Source of the DNA: CAWEHU01 sp963808965
Lineage (GTDB): Bacteria > Pseudomonadota > Alphaproteobacteria > Acetobacterales > Acetobacteraceae
Direction of reading: 5' to 3'
DNA length: 64,000 nucleotides
NCBI GenBank assembly: GCA_963808965.1
Contig: CAWEHU010000016.1
Span: 62,001 to 126,000 of the forward strand
A program made the position numbers and the translations under genes. The notes beneath the pieces were generated by a model, which was not told the origin of the DNA, searched no databases, and saw only the letters and a list, made by a program, of their open reading frames with translations. Within the stretch, counting starts at the first letter, position 1, and each line of letters begins with the position of its first letter. Of the stretch, positions 38,418-44,974 are shown one piece after another.

Positions 38418-39183
38418 TTATCGAGAGGTGAACGGGTCGATCGGGTATCGCACTCCGGTCAGGCAGAGGCCGTCCGCCGGCGCGGTCGGACCGGCGGCGG
38501 AGCGATCGCGCCTTTGTAGGGCGGTGGCAACCCTATCGGGCTGCCAACGCCGCTCCCCGACCAGCTTGAGCGTCCCAACCATGTTGCGGACCTGGTGGTG
38601 AAGGAAGCTGCGCGCCTCGGCGAGGACCTCGATCATGTCGCCGTTCCGTGCGACGTCGAGCCGGTCCAGCGTGCGCACAGGGCTGCTCGCCTGACAGGCC
38701 GCGGCACGGAAAGAGCTGAAGTCGTGCCGTCCGACCAGCATCTCGGCCGCCTCCCGCATAAGCGCCGGATCGAGCGGCGCTTGCACGTGCCAAACGCGGC
38801 CACTTAGCAGGGCGGGACGGGCGCGGCGATTGAGAATGCGATAGCGATAGGCACGCCCGACCGCCGAGAAGCGGGCGTTCCATCCCTCGCGGGCGGGAGC
38901 CGCTTCCAACACCGCCACGGGATGCGGCTTCAAGTGGTAGTTCAGTGCATCGCGAGATTTGTCCGGCCGGGAAACGCTCGGGAAGCGAAAGCTGAGCCAC
39001 CTGCGCCTCGGCGTGCACGCCGGCGTCGGTGCGGCCCGCGACCGCGCTCGCGACCGGGCGCCCTCCGTTCAGGCGCGACGCGGCATCCTCAAGCACAGCT
39101 TGCACCGAGACGCCGGCGCTCTGGCGTTGCCAGCCCACGAAGGGGCCGCCATCATACTCCAGCCTGAGCGCCCAGAGACGCAT
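38418..39183 (-). CDS. truA: tRNA pseudouridine synthase A (frameshift near 38965)
   Basis: TruA makes pseudouridine 38-40 in the anticodon stem of many tRNAs. It begins MRLWALRLEYDGGPFVGWQRQ, with catalytic Asp in VAGRTDAGVHAEAQVAQL, and then passes to another frame for RDALNYHLKPHPVAVLEA..RYRILNRRARPAL and SFLHHQVRNMVGTL. Dropping one G of GG at 38965-38966 joins the halves as FPADKSRDALNYH and yields about 254 aa, the usual length. It is the third gene of def-fmt-truA, 13 bases after fmt. Confidence 0.88.
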
Positions 39184-39196
39184 AACCGGGGCCGCT

Positions 39197-40103
39197 TCAG
39201 CCAAGCCGTGTTCCTGGCCGCACGGGATGCCCGCGAAGGAACGCCTCCACCTCCATGGCCGCGCGGCCGGGGCGCTGAACCCGCAGGAGCCGGACGGCTC
39301 CCGCCCCGCATGCAACCGTGAAATGGCCGTCGAGCACCGTGCCTGGGGGGCCGCTAGGCTTCGGCGGGTGCGGCCGCGAGAACCTTGAGCGGCTCGCCGG
39401 CCAGGGTGGTGGAGGTGCCGGGCCAGGGATTCAGAGCCCGAACCTGCCGGTCGATGAAGCACGCATCGCGCGTCCATTCGATCCGCCCGTCTTCCCGCGT
39501 TAGCTTGGGGGCGTAAGTCGCGCCCGCTTCCGGCTGGGGGCAGGGGGGCGGGTTCTCGGCAAGCGCGCGCAGGATCAGCCGGGCGCCGATGTCCGCCAGG
39601 ATATCGTGCAGATCGGAGGCGGTCGTCGTGGGCGTGATCGGAACGGCCTCGCTCAGCAGCATCGGGCCGGTATCCAGGCCCGCGTCCATGCGCATGATGG
39701 TGATTCCGGTCCGGTCGTCGCCCGCGAGGATCGCCGCCTGAATGGGAGCTGCTCCGCGCCAGCGCGGGAGCAGACTGGCGTGGATATTAAGGCAACCTCG
39801 CCGGGGGGCGTCGAGCATGGCGGGGGGTAGAATGAGGCCATACGCGGCGACCACAGCCGCGTCGAGATCGAGAGAAGAGAACGCCTCCTGTGCAGCCAAA
39901 TCGGTTCGCAGCCGGGTGGGGGTTCGCACCGGAATCCCGAGCCGCTGGGCCGCGACGTGAACCGGGCAGAGGCGAACCGCCTGACCCCGGCCCGCCGGGC
40001 GGGGCTGCTGGCAATAGACGGCGGCGATCTCGTGCCCGGCCTGATGAAGCGCCAGCAGCGCCGGGACCGCGAAAGCTGGACTGCCCAGGAAAGCGAGGCG
40101 CAT
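39197..40103 (-). CDS. fmt: Methionyl-tRNA formyltransferase (frameshift near 39357)
   Basis: Transfers formyl from 10-formyl-tetrahydrofolate to Met-tRNAfMet. The formyl-transferase core has MRLAFLGSPAFAVPALLAL, AAYGLILP, the catalytic block CLNIHASLLPRWRGAAPIQAAIL and DAGLDTGPMLL. The C-terminal tRNA-binding domain starts RALNPWPGTSTT. The frame stops at VLAAAPAEA; dropping one G of GG at 39357-39358 continues SGPPGTVLDGHFTVACGAGAVRLL to a TGA at 39197, about 301 aa. The start codon overlaps the def stop by one base (TGATG). Confidence 0.9.
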
Positions 40104-40652
40104 CAGAGATTGCGGGCCGCGTCTTCGCGCTTCTGCCGCATCTCCTTTGCTAACCGCCGCATGATCATGTTGCGCTTCAGATTGGAAAGATGATCCACGA
40201 ATAGCACGCCATCGAGATGATCGATCTCGTGCTGGAGGCAGGCGGCGAGCAGACCCTCGGCCTCGATCTCCTGCTTCGCTCCTTCCCGGTCCAGGAATCG
40301 CACCTTCACCCGCGCCGGGCGGGTCACGTCGGCGTACTGGCCGGGAAGCGAAAGGCAACCCTCCTCCCGAGTGGCCAACTCGTCGCTGTGGGCGACGAGT
40401 TCGGGATTGATCAGCGTAATCGGCGCGGGCTTGTCGTCCGGCATCAGATCGACGCACCGCGACACGAAGCCCGACTTCGACTTGCGGCGCGGCAAGGCCG
40501 ATCCCGGGCGCGCGATACATGGTCGCGAACATGCGGGGCAGCAGGTCGCGCAGGGTGTCGTCGTCTTTCCGACTGACGGGGTGAGCGCGGATTCGAAGCG
40601 CCGGATCGGGCGCGATCAGGATCGGAAGAAGCTCGATCGTCTCGGCGGACAT
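40103..40652 (-). CDS. def: Peptide deformylase (frameshift near 40455)
   Basis: Metalloenzyme that removes the N-formyl group from nascent proteins. Motif 1 GIGLAAPQV lies in the first frame. Motif 2 EEGCLSLPGQ (metal Cys) and motif 3 QHEIDHLDGVLF (metal His pair and Glu) lie in the next. One extra base around 40453-40457 separates them; without it the join reads VGLRVAVVDLMPDDKPAPI. Length becomes about 182 aa, as usual. The ATG at 40652 (MSAETIELLPIL) is chosen over an in-frame ATG three codons upstream. First gene of def-fmt-truA, divergent from hsp20. Confidence 0.88.
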
Positions 40653-40798
40653 GACCGGCATGTAGCCGTTGGAAGTAGCTGGATCAACGCCGGTTTCCTG
40701 GGCTTAGACCCTTGCAACAGGCCGGTTCAGCGCCAAAATCACCGCCGTCAGGATGCCGATTCGGGTCCTGGCGGATGCTTCGCTCGCAGGAGGGGGCC

Positions 40799-41263
40799 AT
40801 GACGACCCGTATGTTCACATCGCCGATGTTCCTTGGCTTCGACCATCTCGAGCAGATGCTCGAGCGGGCGTCGAAGACCTCCTCGGATGGCTATCCGCCC
40901 TACAACATCGAGCAGACCGGCCCGACCGGGCTTCGGATCACGCTCGCGGTGGCCGGCTTCACCATGGATGACCTGCAGATCACGCAGGAGGACAACCAGC
41001 TGGTTATCCGGGGCCGTCAATCGGACGACAGCCAGGGCCGCGTTTTCCTGCATCGGGGGATTGCGGCGCGGCAGTTCCAGCGGGCTTTCGTGCTGGCCGA
41101 GGGTATCGAAGTGAACGGCGCGTGGCTGGACAACGGGCTGCTCCACATCGATCTCGCCCGCCCGCAACCGGAAAGTCGTGTCAGGACCATCCAGATCGGC
41201 AAGCCGGGGCAGGGTAATGGCGGAAGCGGAACGGTTTTGGAAGGCGAGCCGGAGCAGAACTGA
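40799..41263 (+). CDS. Hsp20-family small heat shock protein (IbpA type)
   Basis: 154-residue alpha-crystallin chaperone that holds unfolded proteins. The N-terminus MFLGFDHLEQMLERASKTSSDGYPPYNIEQTG is typical of the IbpA/HspH group in alphaproteobacteria. The crystallin domain spans about 30-125, with the GLLHIDLARP near the end (usual GXLXIXL), and the C-terminal tail has an RTIQI IxI motif. A strong AGGAGGGGG ribosome site precedes the ATG. DUF1150 follows, as in many relatives. Confidence 0.92.
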   Translation: MTTRMFTSPMFLGFDHLEQMLERASKTSSDGYPPYNIEQTGPTGLRITLAVAGFTMDDLQITQEDNQLVIRGRQSDDSQGRVFLHRGIAARQFQRAFVLAEGIEVNGAWLDNGLLHIDLARPQPESRVRTIQIGKPGQGNGGSGTVLEGEPEQN

Positions 41264-41347
41264 CGGGGGCCGCTGAGCGGACCCGAACAAAGGGGCAGGG
41301 TGTGGCGTTACAATCGCGGAAGCCCTGCCTGGCAGGAGAAACAGTAG

Positions 41348-41614
41348 ATGAACATCAATACACCTGATGGCCCTGGCGGTCTTCCTCCGGGAGTGACCAA
41401 CGAGGAGGAGGCGGACATTCGCCACTTGTCCGCCGTTCAGCTTGCCAAGCTGGGCGTTGCGCAGGTTGCTTACGTCAAGCAGATCATCCTGAACGGAGCG
41501 CCGGCCTTCGCGATCCACGCCGCCGATGGCACGCCGATGGCGGTAGCCGGTGATCGCGAAGTCGCCATGGCGGCAATTCGCCAACACGAGATGGTGCCGC
41601 TCTCGGTGCACTAA
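41348..41614 (+). CDS. DUF1150 family protein
   Basis: 88-residue protein: EEEADIRHLSAVQLAKLGVAQVAYVK, AIHAADGTPMAVAGDREVAMAAIRQHEMVPLSVH. This is the DUF1150 pattern, usually encoded beside a small heat shock gene as here (84 bases downstream). The role is unknown; it is probably co-expressed with Hsp20. Confidence 0.9.
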   Translation: MNINTPDGPGGLPPGVTNEEEADIRHLSAVQLAKLGVAQVAYVKQIILNGAPAFAIHAADGTPMAVAGDREVAMAAIRQHEMVPLSVH

Positions 41615-41779
41615 GCGGTTGTATCCGTGGGTGGGAGTCACACCTCGCCCGCGGTTGCGCCTAGAGTTGGCGCTCTCGCTCGCGCGGCGTCGAACATCAT
41701 TCCGCTGATGATCCGGTAAAGGACTTCTCCTCAGGAGCAGCGCTCGTGTAGGCTTGGATACCTGGGGAGAGGGATCGTC

Positions 41780-43495
41780 ATGCCTCGGATCGCCGATGTA
41801 ATGGTCGAAACGCTCGCATCAGCGGGCGTCGAGCGGGTCTGGGGCGTGGTCGGCGACTTGCTTAACGGCTTCACGGACGCATTGCGTCGGACCTCCATCA
41901 AATGGATGCATGTGCGTCACGAGGAGGTCGCGGCGTTCGCTGCGGGTGCGGAAGCGCAGCTCACAGGTAAGCTCGCCGTCTGTGCTGGTAGTTGCGGACC
42001 CGGCAATCTCCACCTCATCAACGGCCTGTTCGATTGTCATCGTAGCCGCGTGCCGGTGCTCGCGATCGCGGCCCACATCCCAAGCGCCGAGATCGGCAGC
42101 GGGTACTTTCAGGAGACACATCCGGAAAACCTGTTCCAGGAGTGCAGCCATTTCTGCGAGCTAGTTGGCAGTCCGGCGCAGATGCCGCGTGCAATGGAGA
42201 TCGGCATGCGGACCGCGCTCCACAAGCAAGGTGTGGCAGTGCTGGTAATTCCCGGCGACGTGGCCCTCCAGCACGCCGGCGATGCCACGGCGGGACGCTG
42301 GACGGAGGTGTTGCCGCCCGCGATCATGCCCTTGGAGAGCGAGATCGAGCGGCTTGCGGCACTGCTCGCCGAATCTGAACGCGTGACGCTTCTTTGCGGG
42401 GCTGGATGCGCGGGCGCGCACGATGAAGTTGTCGCGCTTGCGAGCGCCCTCAACGCACCCGTCGTTCACACGCTACGTGGCAAGGAGCATGTGGAATACG
42501 ACAATCCGTGCGATGTCGGCATGACCGGCTTCATCGGTTTTGCATCCGGCTATCACGCGATGATGGAAGCCGACCTCCTGTTGATGCTCGGCACGGACTT
42601 TCCGTACCGCCAATTCTATCCAAAAAACGCCAAGGTGGCGCAGATCGACCTTCGGGGAGAAAATCTGGGGCGCCGCACAAAGCTCGATCTTGGAATTGTG
42701 GGAGATGTGAGATCGACGCTTGCCGCCTTGCTCGCCCGGCTTAGCCCGAAAAGCAACCGTTTCTTTTTGGACAGGGTGCGGGATCACTACCGAAAATCTC
42801 GCAGCGATCTCGACGCGCTCGCCGTAGGCAAGCCCGGTGTCTCTCCGATTCATCCCCAGTTTCTCGCGCGGGAAATCGACGGCGCCGCCGCGGAAGACGC
42901 GGTTTTCACCGTCGACGTCGGCGAAACCACGGTTTGGGCCGCGCGCTATCTCACCATGAACGGCCGCCGCCGCCTGCTCGGATCGTTCATCCACGGGTCC
43001 ATGGCGAACGCATTGCCTCAAGCTCTCGGCGCGCAGGGAGCTTATCCTGGACGGCAAATCGTCTCGCTGTCGGGTGACGGCGGGTTCTCCATGCTCATGG
43101 GAGACATCCTGTCCCTCCGTCAGCTCGGGTTACCGGTGAAGATCGTGATCTTCAATAACGGTCTGCTCGGCTTCGTGGATATCGAGATGAAGGCCGCGGG
43201 CTTCCTGAATGTGGGCACCAACCTGAAGAATCCCAATTTCGCTGCTATGGCAGAGGCGATCGGCCTGCTCGGCATCCGCGTGGAGGATCCGGAGGATGTT
43301 CGCCCGGCGCTCGACCGCGCTTTGCAGCATGACGGACCAGCGGTGGTCGATGTCGTAACCAATCCCATGGAGCTGGTCATGCCGCCGAAGATAAAGGCGG
43401 AACAGGCGATCGGCTTCAGCCTTTATGCTGCGCGCGCCATCATAAACGGCCGCGGCGACGAACTCGTGGAGCTTGCTCGAACCAGCCTGTTCTGA
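41780..43495 (+). CDS. poxB: Pyruvate dehydrogenase (quinone), PoxB type
   Basis: 571-residue ThDP- and FAD-dependent enzyme that decarboxylates pyruvate to acetate and CO2, passing electrons to ubiquinone at the membrane. Domain order is ThDP-Pyr (1-170, catalytic Glu in HVRHEEVAAFAAGA), central domain (about 185-320: LLCGAGCAGAHDEVVALA) and ThDP-binding domain (about 350-530: GDGGFSMLMGDIL..IFNNGLLGFVDIEMKAAG). The PoxB-specific opening ADVMVETLASAGVERVWGVVGDLLNG is clear. GTCATG start behind a GGGGAGAGGG site. Confidence 0.9.
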   Translation: MPRIADVMVETLASAGVERVWGVVGDLLNGFTDALRRTSIKWMHVRHEEVAAFAAGAEAQLTGKLAVCAGSCGPGNLHLINGLFDCHRSRVPVLAIAAHIPSAEIGSGYFQETHPENLFQECSHFCELVGSPAQMPRAMEIGMRTALHKQGVAVLVIPGDVALQHAGDATAGRWTEVLPPAIMPLESEIERLAALLAESERVTLLCGAGCAGAHDEVVALASALNAPVVHTLRGKEHVEYDNPCDVGMTGFIGFASGYHAMMEADLLLMLGTDFPYRQFYPKNAKVAQIDLRGENLGRRTKLDLGIVGDVRSTLAALLARLSPKSNRFFLDRVRDHYRKSRSDLDALAVGKPGVSPIHPQFLAREIDGAAAEDAVFTVDVGETTVWAARYLTMNGRRRLLGSFIHGSMANALPQALGAQGAYPGRQIVSLSGDGGFSMLMGDILSLRQLGLPVKIVIFNNGLLGFVDIEMKAAGFLNVGTNLKNPNFAAMAEAIGLLGIRVEDPEDVRPALDRALQHDGPAVVDVVTNPMELVMPPKIKAEQAIGFSLYAARAIINGRGDELVELARTSLF

Positions 43496-43550
43496 GAAAT
43501 CCTCCACCTGACCGACTCATGATGAGGACGGCCCAGAGCCTGCCTTTCAA

Positions 43551-43573
43551 CTAGACTCGTTTTAGGCCGACTG
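43551..43573 (+). repeat. Left terminal inverted repeat of a MITE-like palindromic element
   Basis: A 23-base terminal repeat starting CTAGACTCGTTTT. It matches the reverse complement of 44942-44964 at 21 of 23 positions (mismatches at bases 14 and 18). Together with that copy it bounds about 183 bases of non-IS sequence once the IS110 element is removed, containing REP-like hairpins. It starts 55 bases after the poxB stop. Confidence 0.75.
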
Positions 43574-43602
43574 GAACGCGATAACGCAAAAATTCCGTTC
43601 AT

Positions 43603-43618
43603 CCCCGCGCAGGCGGGG
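43603..43618. repeat. REP-like hairpin, left
   Basis: CCCCGC at 43603-43608 pairs with GCGGGG at 43613-43618 around a short loop, in the context GTTCATCCCCGCGCAGGCGG. The style is that of REP-type palindromes common in proteobacterial intergenic DNA. Inside the MITE-like element, upstream of the IS110. Confidence 0.65.
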
Positions 43619-43680
43619 AGCCAGGTCTCTCGCATTATGAATGGTGGCATTGTTTCGCGGGACTGGATTGCATGTTCGGC

Positions 43681-43830
43681 TCCCCTGCTTATTGAGGGGG
43701 ACGCCGGCGGGCACTCCGGGACTGGATGGGTCTTGAAGACCGTGGGAATCTCGGACCCGCCGGCGTCGCGGTCTTGCACGCGTACGGGAGTCGGGGCCAT
43801 CGCCCGAATGCAATCCGGCGTGCGGACCAG
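43681..43830 (+). ncRNA. Predicted IS110 bridge RNA (three stem-loops, four guide segments)
   Basis: Stem-loop 1: CCCCT/AGGGG at 43682-43699. Stem-loop 2 (target-binding): a 12-bp stem 43700-43711/43756-43767, inner hairpin GGTC-TTGAA-GACC at 43729-43741, internal loops 43712-43728 and 43742-43755. Stem-loop 3 (donor-binding): GGTC..GCACGC/GCGTGC..GACC at 43770-43781/43818-43828, inner hairpin TCGGG/CCCGA at 43791-43807. The loops match DNA at the element: CGGGACTGGAT (43717-43727) equals left flank 43658-43668; GGGAATCTC (43744-43752) is complementary to 44895-44903; ACGGGAG (43784-43790) equals the right end 44891-44897; ATGCAATCC (43808-43816) is complementary to the left end 43665-43673. 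Exact RNA ends are not determined. Confidence 0.82.
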
Positions 43831-43839
43831 AACCGCAGC

Positions 43840-44793
43840 ATGTCGGAGCCGCCCATGCAAGACAAGCTGTTCATCGGCATCGATGTCGCCAAGCACTGGA
43901 TCGACATCGCCATCCACGGCGGGCCGTCTCGCCGCATCGACAACACGCGCCAAGCCATCCAGGCTTGGCTCGGCACGCTCGACCACACCAGCATCGCTCT
44001 CGTGGCGTTCGAGCCGACCGGTGGCTATGAACGCGCGCTACGCCAATGCCTGCGCGAGGCAGGCGTGCCGTTCGCCCGCGTGCACCCCAATGAAGCCGCG
44101 GCGTTCCGCACCCGGCGTGGCGTCAAGGCCAAGACCGACCGGCTCGATGCCGGCCTGCTCGCCGACTTCGCCGCTCTCGAACTCGCGGGCCGCGGCCTCG
44201 CGTCGCTCGTCGAAGGCAACGAGGCGCTGCGCGAGATGGTGGTTCGCCGCCGCCAGCTCGTCGATACCTTGCACGCCGAACGCTGCCGCGCCGGCACCGC
44301 GCAGGCCAGCGCGGTCAGGCAAACCCTCGCGCAGGTGATCGCAGCGCTCGAAACCGTGCTCGCCCAGCTCGAGGCCGAGATCGCCGGCGCGATCGAGGCC
44401 GACCCGGCGCTCGCCGCCGCCCGGAGAAACTTGCAGACCGTGATCGGCGTCGGCCCGGTCTGCGCCCACACCATGCTTGCCGAGCTCCCCGAACTCGGCC
44501 GCCTCTCGGGCAAGGAGATCGCCGCCCTGGTCGGGCTCGCGCCGCACACCCGCGACAGCGGCAAGACCCGATCCCGCGCCATCACCGGCCACGGCCGGCC
44601 CGGCGTGCGCCGCGTGCTGTTCAACGCCGCCCGCGCCGCGATCCGCTGGAACCCGGTCATGCGCCGCTTCTACGAGCGCCTCACCAGCATCAATCACCGG
44701 CCCGGAAAGGTCGCGCTTACCGCCGTGATGCGCAAAATCCTGGTCACGCTCAACGCCATGATGCGCGACCAACAACCCTGGAAACATGCATGA
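43840..44793 (+). CDS. IS110-family transposase (DEDD recombinase)
   Basis: 317-residue recombinase. The N-terminal RuvC-like DEDD domain shows Asp in FIGIDVAKHW, Glu in FEPTGGYERAL, and the Asp pair in KTDRLDAGLLADF. A coiled-coil middle (about 120-195) leads to the C-terminal Transposase_20 domain: LQTVIGVGPVCAHTML, LVGLAPHTRDSGKTRSRAITGHGRPGVRRVLF, with the Ser used for strand exchange in the family in the RDSGK region. ATG at 43840 or at 43855 (MQDKLFIGIDVAK) are both possible starts. The gene appears intact, with no extra base, so the element may be active. Confidence 0.95.
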   Translation: MSEPPMQDKLFIGIDVAKHWIDIAIHGGPSRRIDNTRQAIQAWLGTLDHTSIALVAFEPTGGYERALRQCLREAGVPFARVHPNEAAAFRTRRGVKAKTDRLDAGLLADFAALELAGRGLASLVEGNEALREMVVRRRQLVDTLHAERCRAGTAQASAVRQTLAQVIAALETVLAQLEAEIAGAIEADPALAAARRNLQTVIGVGPVCAHTMLAELPELGRLSGKEIAALVGLAPHTRDSGKTRSRAITGHGRPGVRRVLFNAARAAIRWNPVMRRFYERLTSINHRPGKVALTAVMRKILVTLNAMMRDQQPWKHA

Positions 44794-44878
44794 CAACCAA
44801 CCGGCAATGGATGCAGCGCCTGTGGAGTTGTGGGCAGCCAAACCTGTCCACAAATCCACAGGCCTCCATCCGCCCCGC

Positions 44879-44884
44879 TTGACA
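44879..44884 (+). promoter_or_regulatory. Outward -35 box in the IS110 right end (junction promoter)
   Basis: A perfect TTGACA near the right end, pointing outward. When the element circularises, the left end follows and places CATGTT, a weak -10, 17 bases downstream. The resulting promoter would read into the bridge RNA and transposase. This mechanism is known in the family; here the -35 is seen and the rest is inference. Confidence 0.5.
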
Positions 44885-44900
44885 CAGAACACGGGAGATT

Positions 44901-44914
44901 CCCGCTTTCGCGGG
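44901..44914. repeat. REP-like hairpin, right (IS110 target half)
   Basis: CCCGC-TTTC-GCGGG, a perfect 5-bp hairpin directly at the right IS110 junction. With the left flank it reconstitutes CTGGATTCCCGCTTTCGCGG, so the IS cut one side of a REP palindrome. Confidence 0.7.
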
Positions 44915-44941
44915 AACGAACGGGGGTTGGGTAGCCGCTCA

Positions 44942-44964
44942 CAGTCAGCCCAAAACGAGTCTAG
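44942..44964 (-). repeat. Right terminal inverted repeat of the MITE-like element
   Basis: 23 bases inverse to 43551-43573 with two mismatches. It ends in CTAG, as the left copy begins, so CTAG could be a duplicated target or part of the repeat. It lies 10 bases from the putA stop. Confidence 0.75.
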
Positions 44965-44974
44965 CGCGCCTGCG

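Larger units (their letters stand above)
43669..44899 (+). mobile_element. IS110-family insertion sequence (about 1.23 kb) with encoded bridge RNA
   Basis: The element contains one transposase gene preceded by about 170 bases of structured non-coding DNA. The ends were placed by joining the flanks: left flank ...CGGGACTGGAT plus right flank TCCCGCTTTCGCGGG... rebuilds an intact REP-type palindrome. The tetranucleotide GATT occurs at both junctions (43666-43669 and 44897-44900), so the edges are uncertain by up to 4 bases. There are no terminal inverted repeats of the IS itself, as expected for IS110. The right end carries TTGACA at 44879-44884. Confidence 0.85.

Noticed and set aside
43681..43830. 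A CRISPR array or tandem repeat
   Set aside because: The repeated-looking stretches are inverted arms of stem-loops, not direct repeats with spacers. No CRISPR array was seen anywhere in the window.
43669..44899. The 23-bp inverted repeats as the ends of the IS itself
   Set aside because: IS110 elements lack such terminal repeats, and the bridge-RNA guides plus the rebuilt REP palindrome place the IS ends well inside the inverted repeats. They belong to the older host element.
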